DNA of 15,124 nt from Candidatus Altimarinota bacterium (GTDB taxonomy: Bacteria; Patescibacteriota; Gracilibacteria; UBA4473). The stretch lies in assembly GCA_905478675.1 (NCBI GenBank), contig CAJQJI010000102.1:1-15124 (forward strand). The letters run 5' to 3'. How positions within the stretch are numbered: position 1 is the first letter of the stretch; each line of letters starts with the position of its first letter. Below the pieces are notes generated by a model. That model was not told the DNA's origin, ran no database searches, and saw only the letters and a program-made list of their open reading frames with translations. The position numbers and the translations under genes are program-made. Shown here in pieces: positions 1 through 7,517 of the stretch.

Positions 1-1010
1 CCACCAGCTTCAACGGCGGCTTCAAAAAATTCATACAGTTCCGGTGACTCCGCAATTTTCAAGGCTTCGGCCTCTGTTAGTTTTAGGTCATTAATATAAC
101 GATGTTTTTTGGCTAACGGCAGTTCTGGAATGGTGGCTAGGATGTCTTTGATTTCTTTTTCTGTAAAGGTTACAGGGGGTAAATCTGGTTCTGGAAAATA
201 CCGGTAATCCATAGCCGATTCTTTATCTCGTAGTAATTTTGTTTCTTCTTTATCGTCTAACCAGCCCACGGTTACTTCTTGGGTTGAAGGAGTTCCCGCT
301 TCCCAGGCTTTACGTTGTTTTTTTACTTCGTATTTAAGCGCTTTTAATAACGCTGAAAATGAATTCAAATTTTTAATTTCGGTTCGTGGGTATAACTTAG
401 AATCCCCTTTTGGACGCATAGAAATAGAGGCATCAAAGCGCATCATCCCCTTTTCCATATCGGCCGTACTAGCGCCAACGGTTCGGATAATTTTTTGAAT
501 TTCTTTCGCCAATGCTTGGGCTTCTTCCGGGCTCCGCATATCAGGCTCGGTTACAATTTCGACCAAAGGCGTTCCGGCACGGTTGTAATCACACAAAGTG
601 CCGTTGATGGTATGGGTTAATTTACCGGCATCGTTTTCTAAATGAACGCGCGTAATACCAATCGTTTTATTCCCCCCTTCGAGTTCAATTTCCACCGCTC
701 CATTTTCTGAAATAGGCTGATCAAATTGCGAGATTTGGTAGCCCGTTGGTAAATCAGGGTAAAAATAATTTTTTCGATCAAATTTAGAGAAAGGCTTAAT
801 GGTACATCCTAAGGCCGCCGCCCCTTGTACCCCTTTTCTCAGGGCGTTCTCATTCAACACTGGCAACATTCCCGGAAACCCCATACAAACCGGGCAAACC
901 CGAGTATTAGGTTGCACGCCAAAAGCATCGTTATCACAGCTGCAAAACAGTTTTGTTTTAGTACTAAGCTGTGCGTGTATTTCAAGACCGATAATAACTT
1001 CTAATTCCAT
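1..1010 (-). CDS. gatB: Aspartyl/glutamyl-tRNA amidotransferase subunit B (partial, N-terminal part)
   Basis: GatB is the kinase/transamidase subunit of GatCAB. It activates Glu-tRNA(Gln) or Asp-tRNA(Asn) with ATP so that ammonia from GatA can convert it to Gln- or Asn-tRNA in the cytoplasm. Reading the minus strand from ATG at 1010-1008 gives about 336 residues without a stop up to the window edge; the family is usually near 475-500, so the tail domains are missing. Seen: GLEIHAQLST at residues 8-17, cysteine pairs C23/C25 and C39/C42 as in the metal-binding part of the cradle domain, the family signature YPDLPTGYQIS at 85-95, then VHLENDAGKL and GTPLVEIVTEPD. There is no Shine-Dalgarno; a TAGAAC hexamer lies 7 nt before the ATG. 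It is divergent from the giant gene, with 116 nt between starts. gatA and gatC are not in the window. Its presence implies indirect Gln and/or Asn charging in this organism. Confidence 0.96.
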   Translation of the reverse strand, partial: MELEVIIGLEIHAQLSTKTKLFCSCDNDAFGVQPNTRVCPVCMGFPGMLPVLNENALRKGVQGAAALGCTIKPFSKFDRKNYFYPDLPTGYQISQFDQPISENGAVEIELEGGNKTIGITRVHLENDAGKLTHTINGTLCDYNRAGTPLVEIVTEPDMRSPEEAQALAKEIQKIIRTVGASTADMEKGMMRFDASISMRPKGDSKLYPRTEIKNLNSFSALLKALKYEVKKQRKAWEAGTPSTQEVTVGWLDDKEETKLLRDKESAMDYRYFPEPDLPPVTFTEKEIKDILATIPELPLAKKHRYINDLKLTEAEALKIAESPELYEFFEAAVEAG

Positions 1011-1069
1011 AGTAAAGGTTCTATTTCGAACCGTATTTTAAACACAATACACGGCTAACTCAAACAGGT

Positions 1070-1098
1070 TTGTAAGAAAGCGCATTTTATGGTAAAAT
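1070..1098 (+). promoter_or_regulatory. Sigma70-type promoter of the giant gene with extended -10
   Basis: TTGTAA (1070-1075), a 17-bp spacer, then TAAAAT (1093-1098) preceded by TG at 1090-1091, the extended -10 motif. A transcript would start near 1105 and have a leader of about 22 nt before the ATG at 1127, with no Shine-Dalgarno in it. The spacing is optimal and both hexamers are near consensus. The -10 sits inside a long inverted repeat listed separately. Confidence 0.6.
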
Positions 1099-1123
1099 AA
1101 TTAGATATTTATGCGCTTTTCTT
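1074..1123. repeat. Inverted repeat flanking the -10 box of the giant gene
   Basis: Left arm AAGAAAGCGCAT (1074-1085) and right arm ATGCGCTTTTCTT (1111-1123) are reverse complements: AAAGCGCAT/ATGCGCTTT match over 9 bp, then 3 more bp match after one extra T at 1120. The 25-bp interval holds the -10 box. The predicted start of transcription (about 1105) is downstream of the left arm, so the pair cannot fold in the mRNA of this promoter. A DNA-level operator, with arms about three helical turns apart, is the simpler reading. The binding protein is unknown. Confidence 0.55.
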
Positions 1124-1126
1124 TTA

Positions 1127-4100
1127 ATGAAATTTCTTGCTCAGGTTGCTCACAACCGCGCTCATTATAAATTCATTTATAATAACGCCGAAAGCCCCTC
1201 TGATGATCCACAGGCCGAACGATTAGCCGCGGCTGCAGAATTTTCAGCCGAGCGAAACGATTTATCCGCCGAAGTTATTGAGGCCGCTATGGGCATCGCT
1301 CGAGCGGTTGATGGCTTAAATGTGGACACAACCTCAGGTGAATTTGTGCTCGCTGATCCGTTCTCTGGACGAAGTGACGGCACAACCTTTCGTCTACCTC
1401 TTGGCCGCATCCCTGATGCGGGTATGGCCAGACAAGTGGTAGACCGATACGTTTTTCTTTCTAACAACGGAAACATCGATATCGACGGAGAGGCTATTTA
1501 TTATATGGCAGATGTTGATCATGACGATGAAACCGTTATTGACGCGGATCGTCTAGAAGCCATTTTATTAGATCCTAATACGCCTGGTGGCATTCAGGAA
1601 TATCAGGCTTTTTTAGCCAATCCAGTTCCATTAGGGAATGTCGCACCAGCCGATCCCGCCCCTGTCGCTGTGGTTGAGGCGCCGGTAGTCCCCGTGCTAC
1701 CAGCCGTAAGTGCTGCCCCCGACGTGGCCCCCTCGACCGATCCTGTGCCTGACAGAATGTCGGGAGATTTAGTGGGCGCCATGGGCGCGGATTCATTACC
1801 GCCGGTGGCGGTTAGATCAGAGGCTGAAATTTTAGAAGCGATACAAGACCCGCAATCCCCCTTAAGTGCCGAGGAAATTGGCTACCTAGAAGATTTTGAA
1901 ATCGTGGAAAGACTTATTGGTTATCCAACCGAGAACGCCGGTATTCAAGAGGCTTTATTTCAACGCTTACTGGCTATGAATGATGGCGCTCTTACTCGTG
2001 CAGCGTGTGACAATCTTGCCCAGCGATCGCATTACTTTATGATGAGCCGAAACCCAAACTTTGCTTTAACAGAAGAGGTTTTATCGGATCAACTTTTTGG
2101 AATTTTTCGAGCCTCACAAGGCCTTGAAGCCGTTGAGGGCAGCCATTTAGATGAAACTCAACGAGCTGAAATTGAAACCTTATTAGGCGCAGCAGATGCC
2201 GCCATATTTTTAGAAAGTCGCCCCCCACACGAAACCCCAAGCGAAACCATGGCGATGGGACGCACGCTTAGTATTTTTAAAGGACAAATAGATTATTTGA
2301 CCCAGACGATTACGGAAAAACAAAACACCGTTGATGGCTTACGAGCTGACTTTGAGTCTGGAGAGGCGGAGCGACGAAACCATGCGCTTGAAAATGGGCC
2401 GCTGTACGCACAGTTAAATTATGAGATTCCTCGTTTAGAAGATCAAAGAACTACTTACCAAGAAGCTTATGCCGATCTTTTAGCCGGAGACATTGAGCCC
2501 AGCGATCAAGCTATTAGAGATTTAATAGACCAAGCGGGCGCCGCGGAACAGGCCTTGGCTATTACCAGCCATATTGAAGATGATGGCATCGCGGCACTTG
2601 AAGTTTCTGAAGCCGACAAAGCGCGCCTTGGTCACGCAAAAACCTTTATTGACGCGTTTGCTCAATTTAGACGTGGACAAGATGAACTGTACAATCAGGC
2701 CTATCAAGCCCTAAATAATAACGATGTATTAGCCGTTGAAGCGGTTTTAGAAAAGATGTTAGATGGCAGTGTGCGGAGCTGGTGGCATAATATGTGGGGG
2801 AACGAAACCTATCAAACGGCTCGCTCAGAAGCTGGTTTAGAAGATCGTCCAGACATAACGGCGGCAAGCATTATGAATGACCCAGGCGCCTTAGCTCAAG
2901 CTTTACGAGAGATTGAAGCTTTTGACGCCGCCGAAGCGATCATATTACAAACCACGCAAGCTGAATTAACAACCGAAAATGCTGATTTAACGCCCGCTGA
3001 ATCGGAGGTTCTTACGACTTTTCATGATCAACTATTTACCGAAAATGGAGACTTTAACTATGAGAGTTCTGCCGCCACGGCAGCCGCCCAACAAGTGGAT
3101 GCGATGTTAGCCCGTTTGATTGTTCGTGATGAGAATGGAAACATTATTGGTGGTGTTGATCCAATCGGGGGGGCCGCGTTAGAAGCCCAACGAGATTCTC
3201 TTATTGTTAGTGGCGCTAGTAGTGCGGTGTTTGAAAGTACCATTAACCAATATTTGGGCGATAATCCGGATAATGTTGATGGGCTAAGTCATTTAATGAA
3301 TGTCTATTCGGATATGACGGGTATTGGTGGAGAATGGAATAATTTTTCCGATAGTAATTTAAACCTTGCTCGTGAAGCCGGGCTTTTTGTGGGAGGCTTT
3401 TTTATCCCCTTCGGTGCTATTACGGGTATGATGGCAAAAATTGGGAAAACGGTTAACATGGCTCGAAGAGCCACCGTCGCGAAAGTTACCAGTGCAGCCG
3501 CTAGAGTCGTACAAGGGCCTGGCGATGAAATCGCCCGAGCCGCAGCTGGCGGTGCCGGATTTATCGATGACGCCATCCGAGTTGGGGCGAGCTCTGTTGA
3601 TGACGTAGCCCGAATAGCTCCGCGCCTTGATGATTTAGACGATGTTAGTCGTGGAGTCTTAAATGAGCTTAAAAATTTACAGAGACGAACCAGCGCAAAA
3701 GCCCAGGAAGCTTTTAACGCCAGACGATCTAGCTTGGCTAGAACGCTCAATGTGGGAGACGATGTAATTGATGACTTACTGCGACAACTTGACGAAGTCC
3801 CTCATTTTAGCAGTGTCGCACCAAGCGTCTCCGATGATATCGGGAGCTTAGCGTTTAGAGGCGCTGATGATGTGGCCACTCATGCCGATGATCCTCTACC
3901 GCTAACCAGACCTCATGTAGTTGACGACGGAATCATGCGACCGCCTCAGGCTTTAGCGCGCCCCGCGCTAGCCATGAGTGACGATACCTTAAGGTTAGCC
4001 GATCAAGTGACGCCCCAAACTTTACGATTCGAAGTCGGAGGACACACTTTTACACGAGGTGATAAAGTGCTCTACCAAACCGCTGACGGCAACACGTTAG

Positions 4101-5215
4101 AACGCTATATTGTTGGTAAATCAGCCGATGGTGGTGTTATGCTTCGCCATACGCCATTAGACGATGTTTTAATGCAGGCTGATACCCCCGTCGATGATTT
4201 ATATCGCGCTGCACAAATGCGAGTGGTTCGCCCCGACGCCTTGGCGAGAATTACGCGCTTTAGTGATATTCCTGCCCCACGAGTGGCGAGTACTCTCGAT
4301 GTGCCCCAAGGCTTTGTTCCTAGAATTGTAGGCGGAACTGACACCTTGCCCGCCACAAGAATCACCCCAGCTCATCCCCCTACGGTTAAGCCAAATCCAC
4401 TGCCAACGGCCGTTGCCCCAGGTCGTTTACCGTCCGCTATCCCCGCAGCCGTTGCGAGACCGTCTTTGTCTGCTATGGCAGTGCCTCCGGTTATATTAGG
4501 AGGAGCGGCCGCCGCAAATATGGACTTTGACGCGCCCAATATAAATCCATTAGTCGAAGATACACCACGCCCCCCACAGATATCACCGGATTTAATGGCT
4601 CCAAACCCAGAACGGCCAATTACTCCCCCCGAAGTCAGTGTTGAAGCTCCAGCTCCAGTGCCAACTTTAGCGGAACAAATGGAGGCGATTGGCAGCACGG
4701 AGATAAGAGGCAAAGCCAATGAAATAAGAGCTATTTTAGCCGAGCACCAAAATTATACCCTGGGAGATTGGCAAAATATTTCAGATGAAATTGCGACTCT
4801 TTACGGTCTTGAACTTACGACTGAAGAAGATCGAATCGCTTTTGGGAACCAAATTCAAGCCCAAATTCGATCCATTTTAGACATTGCGGATAGCAATGAA
4901 GACTTAGAAGACGGAAAAATAGGACGTGAATCTATGCGTTACTTAGATCGAGCTTTGCTCAGCGTCAGCCAAAGTGAAATTACTAACCAAGCCGAGGCCT
5001 TGCAAAACTTTGAAGCACAAGCCGGTGGCTGGAGAGCGAATAACCGAGCGATGGCCGAAATGTTTGGCATTAACTTTGCCGAAGACGCGACCGATACACA
5101 ACTCAAAGTTTTTGGTCGCTCAATTCAAGCTTTTGCGGGTGGCAACGATGGCGCCATTGGAAATCGAACGATTGGCCGTTTACACGAACGCTTAGCCGCG
5201 CTTGAGACGGCCTAA
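1127..5215 (+). CDS. Giant multidomain protein of unknown function (1362 aa)
   Basis: I do not recognise a family for the whole protein. Seen in order: a short polar N-terminus without signal peptide; an Asp-rich region (110-140); a Pro/Ala/Val-rich linker (165-210); two short similar units (138-166 and 229-256, sharing LEAI-x-DP); long Glu/Ala-rich helical stretches, probably coiled coil near 385-450; a single hydrophobic Gly-rich segment (about 751-773); a region full of Asp-Asp doublets (812-940); an SH3-like beta-rich patch (966-1036, FTRGDKVLYQ and ERYIVG); a Pro-rich linker (1048-1182); and two C-terminal repeats (1196-1278, 1288-1356), each ending in a DG-x-IG-x-x-(S/T) motif like peptidoglycan-binding modules. 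The ATG at 1127 is chosen because a good promoter ends 28 nt upstream; no Shine-Dalgarno is present. The reading frame is open throughout with many antisense shadow ORFs. It is monocistronic: gatB is divergent and pgk has its own promoter. The layout suggests an envelope-associated or secreted structural or effector protein, but this is inference. Confidence 0.88.
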   Translation: MKFLAQVAHNRAHYKFIYNNAESPSDDPQAERLAAAAEFSAERNDLSAEVIEAAMGIARAVDGLNVDTTSGEFVLADPFSGRSDGTTFRLPLGRIPDAGMARQVVDRYVFLSNNGNIDIDGEAIYYMADVDHDDETVIDADRLEAILLDPNTPGGIQEYQAFLANPVPLGNVAPADPAPVAVVEAPVVPVLPAVSAAPDVAPSTDPVPDRMSGDLVGAMGADSLPPVAVRSEAEILEAIQDPQSPLSAEEIGYLEDFEIVERLIGYPTENAGIQEALFQRLLAMNDGALTRAACDNLAQRSHYFMMSRNPNFALTEEVLSDQLFGIFRASQGLEAVEGSHLDETQRAEIETLLGAADAAIFLESRPPHETPSETMAMGRTLSIFKGQIDYLTQTITEKQNTVDGLRADFESGEAERRNHALENGPLYAQLNYEIPRLEDQRTTYQEAYADLLAGDIEPSDQAIRDLIDQAGAAEQALAITSHIEDDGIAALEVSEADKARLGHAKTFIDAFAQFRRGQDELYNQAYQALNNNDVLAVEAVLEKMLDGSVRSWWHNMWGNETYQTARSEAGLEDRPDITAASIMNDPGALAQALREIEAFDAAEAIILQTTQAELTTENADLTPAESEVLTTFHDQLFTENGDFNYESSAATAAAQQVDAMLARLIVRDENGNIIGGVDPIGGAALEAQRDSLIVSGASSAVFESTINQYLGDNPDNVDGLSHLMNVYSDMTGIGGEWNNFSDSNLNLAREAGLFVGGFFIPFGAITGMMAKIGKTVNMARRATVAKVTSAAARVVQGPGDEIARAAAGGAGFIDDAIRVGASSVDDVARIAPRLDDLDDVSRGVLNELKNLQRRTSAKAQEAFNARRSSLARTLNVGDDVIDDLLRQLDEVPHFSSVAPSVSDDIGSLAFRGADDVATHADDPLPLTRPHVVDDGIMRPPQALARPALAMSDDTLRLADQVTPQTLRFEVGGHTFTRGDKVLYQTADGNTLERYIVGKSADGGVMLRHTPLDDVLMQADTPVDDLYRAAQMRVVRPDALARITRFSDIPAPRVASTLDVPQGFVPRIVGGTDTLPATRITPAHPPTVKPNPLPTAVAPGRLPSAIPAAVARPSLSAMAVPPVILGGAAAANMDFDAPNINPLVEDTPRPPQISPDLMAPNPERPITPPEVSVEAPAPVPTLAEQMEAIGSTEIRGKANEIRAILAEHQNYTLGDWQNISDEIATLYGLELTTEEDRIAFGNQIQAQIRSILDIADSNEDLEDGKIGRESMRYLDRALLSVSQSEITNQAEALQNFEAQAGGWRANNRAMAEMFGINFAEDATDTQLKVFGRSIQAFAGGNDGAIGNRTIGRLHERLAALETA
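4712..5194 (+). repeat. Tandem C-terminal protein repeat with peptidoglycan-binding-like motifs
   Basis: The codons for residues 1196-1278 and 1288-1356 of the giant protein encode two related units. Shared landmarks, in order: a helix with (A/N)E-x-(L/I) near the start, a W (W1215, W1302), an (M/L)(F/Y)G-(I/L) step (YGLEL, FGINF), then FG-x-(S/Q)IQA (FGNQIQAQ, FGRSIQAF), then an Asp/Asn-rich turn leading to DGKIGRES or DGAIGNRT and a closing (Y/R)L-x-(R/E)-(A/R)L. The DG-x-IG-x-x-T turn followed by a Leu-rich helix is typical of the PG_binding_1 fold; an EF-hand-like loop is an alternative for the first unit. The similarity is at protein level only. Confidence 0.55.
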
Positions 5216-5249
5216 GATTTAATTTTTCAACAATATCTAAGTATTTACT

Positions 5250-5278
5250 TTGACCCGCAGGCAAGGCCTTTTTAGAAT
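5250..5278 (+). promoter_or_regulatory. Sigma70-type promoter of pgk
   Basis: TTGACC (5250-5255), a 17-bp spacer and TAGAAT (5273-5278). Both hexamers match 5 of 6 consensus bases at optimal spacing, the best promoter in the window. Expected transcription start is near 5285, giving a leader of about 29 nt that is pyrimidine-rich and lacks a Shine-Dalgarno before the ATG at 5314. Confidence 0.7.
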
Positions 5279-5313
5279 AGCCGCGATTTCATTCACTCCT
5301 TCTCCCCTCTTTC

Positions 5314-6474
5314 ATGGAAACGCAAAAACTAACGGCCGACAAAGTAAAAGACAAAGTTATCGCTATTCGGGTCGATTTTAATGTCCCACTTAAAAACGGA
5401 AAAGTGTCAGAAAATACGCGGATTGTAGAATCCATTCCAACGCTTAAATTTTTACTCGATAGTGGCGCCAAGCGAATTCATATTCTCTCACACTTAGGAC
5501 GCCCAAAAGGCATTAATGATCCCCAATTATCATTGGCCTTAGTACAACCAGAACTCGAAAAACAACTGGGGGAAACGGTTGAATTCAGAGGGGATTTCAC
5601 CCCAGGAAAAAACAAAATCCAACTCCATGAAAATGTTCGTTTTTACGATGGAGAAAAGAAAAACGATCCTGAGTTTATTCAAGAACTCTTAAAACTTGAA
5701 GCCGAAGTTTTTATTAATGACGGATTCGCGGTTTCACATCGCGGGCACGCTTCAGTGATTGGTTTAGCCAGTTATTTACCAGCCTATCCTGGATTTTTAC
5801 TCCAAAAAGAAATAGATCACCTTTCGCCTTTTTTATCTAATAAAAAAATAGCGGGTTTAACCGTTGTCGTTGGGGGCGCTAAGATCGAGACGAAAGTAAA
5901 AGTACTGGAACACTTTGCTAAAACCGCTGACAATATTTTAATTGGGGGCGCCTTAGCCAATACTTTTTTAGCGGCTCAAGGGTTTAATGTTGGGGGGAGT
6001 TTTTACGAAGACGATCAACTAGATGTGGCACGACGTATTTTAGAATCTGCCGAAAAAAATAATACCGGCATTCATTTACCCGTGGATGTAAGTTGTGGCG
6101 AAGCCATGGACAGTGAAGAAACAGTGATACTACCGCTCGAAGATATTGAAGGCGATATGAAAATTTTTGATATCGGCCCCAACACCATTAAAAGTTATCA
6201 AGAGGTACTCAACCATAGCCAAACGATTATTTGGAATGGCCCACTCGGTTGCTTTGAATACAAGCCGTTTGAGAACGGCACTAAACACGTTTTAAAAACT
6301 ATTGCGGCGTTAAAATCATGCCAAACTATTTTAGGCGGCGGCGACACGCTTGATGCCCTTAAAAAATTCGGGGTTAACAAGTCCGCTTTTACGCATGTTT
6401 CAACCGGTGGCGGCGCTATGCTTGAATTTTTAGAAGGCAAAGAATTACCCGGCATTGAAGTATTGAAGAGTTAA
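5314..6474 (+). CDS. pgk: Phosphoglycerate kinase
   Basis: Glycolytic enzyme transferring the acyl phosphate of 1,3-bisphosphoglycerate to ADP, giving 3-phosphoglycerate and ATP in the cytoplasm. The 386 residues match the usual 390-400. Seen: substrate-binding RVDFNVP at 19-25, HLGRPKG at 60-66, NDGF-x-x-x-HR-x-HAS in the N-terminal domain (the family usually has NDAFG-x-x-HR), the nucleotide-side VVGGAKIETKVKVLEH, the hinge WNGPLGCFE, the GGGDT loop and STGGGAMLEFLEGKELPG near the C-terminus. It has its own promoter, so it is not an operon with the giant gene 98 nt upstream. It is followed by a palindromic repeat and then ppaC on the same strand. No catalytic residue appears lost. Confidence 0.98.
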   Translation: METQKLTADKVKDKVIAIRVDFNVPLKNGKVSENTRIVESIPTLKFLLDSGAKRIHILSHLGRPKGINDPQLSLALVQPELEKQLGETVEFRGDFTPGKNKIQLHENVRFYDGEKKNDPEFIQELLKLEAEVFINDGFAVSHRGHASVIGLASYLPAYPGFLLQKEIDHLSPFLSNKKIAGLTVVVGGAKIETKVKVLEHFAKTADNILIGGALANTFLAAQGFNVGGSFYEDDQLDVARRILESAEKNNTGIHLPVDVSCGEAMDSEETVILPLEDIEGDMKIFDIGPNTIKSYQEVLNHSQTIIWNGPLGCFEYKPFENGTKHVLKTIAALKSCQTILGGGDTLDALKKFGVNKSAFTHVSTGGGAMLEFLEGKELPGIEVLKS

Positions 6475-6483
6475 TCACTTACT

Positions 6484-6560
6484 TGTCATTCCTGCGCAGG
6501 CAGGAATCCAGGATAAAAAGAATTCTTATTTGACTGGATCCCCAGTCAAGCTGAGGATGA
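6484..6560. repeat. Composite palindromic intergenic repeat (REP/MITE-like)
   Basis: About 77 bp between pgk and ppaC with nested dyads. Hairpin 1 is TTCCTGC (6489-6495), loop GCAG, GCAGGAA (6500-6506). Hairpin 2 is TCCCCAG (6539-6545), loop TCAAG, CTGAGGA (6551-6557, one mismatch). The outer ends TCATTCC and GGATGA, and the inner GGAATCCAG and CTGGATCC, are also near-complementary, so the whole element could form a cruciform. No T-tract follows, so it is not a standard terminator, but hairpins at the end of the pgk transcript could stabilise the mRNA. Its TGTCATTCC end resembles the palindrome at 9822-9849. The architecture resembles short dispersed repeats common in many bacterial genomes. 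Confidence 0.7.
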
Positions 6561-6590
6561 AAAACAGAAAAATGAAACTAATTTTATATC

Positions 6591-7517
6591 ATGACCATTA
6601 AAGTATTCGGACACTATTCACCAGACACAGACTGTACTGGCAGCGCGATTATTGCGGCTTGGTTTTACAGTGAAATTTTAGGGCGCCACGCTGCCCCCTA
6701 CGTTTTAGGCGACTTAAACCCTGAAACTAAATTTGTATTAGAACGTTGGGGGATTCCAGAAATTCCCGTGTTAGAAGACGTAGACGCCGAGGATGAGGTG
6801 GTGGTAGTTGATACCAATAATGCGGAAGAACTCCCAGCCAGTTTAGAGCAAGCCCACATTCTACAAATCATAGATCATCATCGATTTATGGGGAACATTA
6901 CTACTAGCTACGTTGTAGACACCACTATCAGACCTTTAGCCTCAACGGCCAGTGTTTTACTCAGCCTTATGTCGGATGACGACCGAGCTAAAATGCCAGA
7001 GGCGATTAAAGGCTTAATGCTGTCTTGTATTTTGTCTGACACGCTTGAATTTCGCAGTCCAACCACCACCGATTACGATAAAGCGGTAGCCGAAGAACTA
7101 GCGTTAGAACTCGACTTAGATCTTTCAGCATACGCGGCGCAAATGTTTGAAGCTAAATCAGATGTCTCGGATTACAGTGCCGAAGAACTAGTTAAAATGG
7201 ATAGTAAAATGGCTGAATTTGAAGGTCAAATGTACCGTATTGGGGTGCTTGAAACCGCGAGCCCAAAAGTTATTTTAGACCGAAAAGCGGAACTGCTTGA
7301 AGCGCAAACTAAAGTGTGTGCGGATGAAAATTTAGCCGAAGCGTTTTTGTTTATCATTGATATTTTAAATGAAGAAGCCACGCTTTTGGTTCCAAACGAG
7401 GCTACCAAAAGCATGGCTGAAAAATCTTTCAACGCCCAAGTTTCAGGCGACACCGTGGTGCTACCTGGGATTGTGAGTCGAAAAAAACAAATTATTCCTC
7501 AGTTAAAGGTGGCGTAG
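6591..7517 (+). CDS. ppaC: Manganese-dependent inorganic pyrophosphatase (family II, DHH)
   Basis: Hydrolyses pyrophosphate to two phosphates in the cytoplasm, pulling biosynthetic reactions forward; family II enzymes use Mn or Co and are unrelated to the Ppa fold. At 308 residues it has the normal family length without CBS or DRTGG regulatory insertions. Seen: GHYSPDTD with H8, D12 and D14; DTNN with D74; the DHH triad at 95-97; SD-T-x-x-F-x-SPT-x-T-x-x-D with D150; and the C-terminal substrate-binding SRKKQ at 296-300, which separates PpaC from other DHH phosphoesterases. The start at 6591 is fixed by the metal site only 8 residues in. No Shine-Dalgarno and no convincing separate promoter are seen; it may be read through from pgk across the palindromic repeat. 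Its 3' end overlaps the convergent hypothetical gene by 26 nt. Confidence 0.97.
   Translation: MTIKVFGHYSPDTDCTGSAIIAAWFYSEILGRHAAPYVLGDLNPETKFVLERWGIPEIPVLEDVDAEDEVVVVDTNNAEELPASLEQAHILQIIDHHRFMGNITTSYVVDTTIRPLASTASVLLSLMSDDDRAKMPEAIKGLMLSCILSDTLEFRSPTTTDYDKAVAEELALELDLDLSAYAAQMFEAKSDVSDYSAEELVKMDSKMAEFEGQMYRIGVLETASPKVILDRKAELLEAQTKVCADENLAEAFLFIIDILNEEATLLVPNEATKSMAEKSFNAQVSGDTVVLPGIVSRKKQIIPQLKVA

Noticed and set aside
799..1041. 80-codon plus-strand frame upstream of the giant gene
   Set aside because: Lies antisense to the conserved N-terminus of gatB; the GatB motifs are on the other strand and the plus-strand product looks like nothing known.
3304..3750. 148-codon minus-strand frame inside the giant gene
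   Set aside because: Product is a low-complexity Ala/Ser/Arg-rich shadow of the Ala/Asp-rich plus frame; many similar antisense frames exist across this gene because of its codon composition.
6484..6560. Palindromes after pgk as a CRISPR fragment or rho-independent terminator
   Set aside because: No direct repeats with spacers are present, and no T-tract follows either hairpin on the plus strand, so a dispersed palindromic repeat is the better call.
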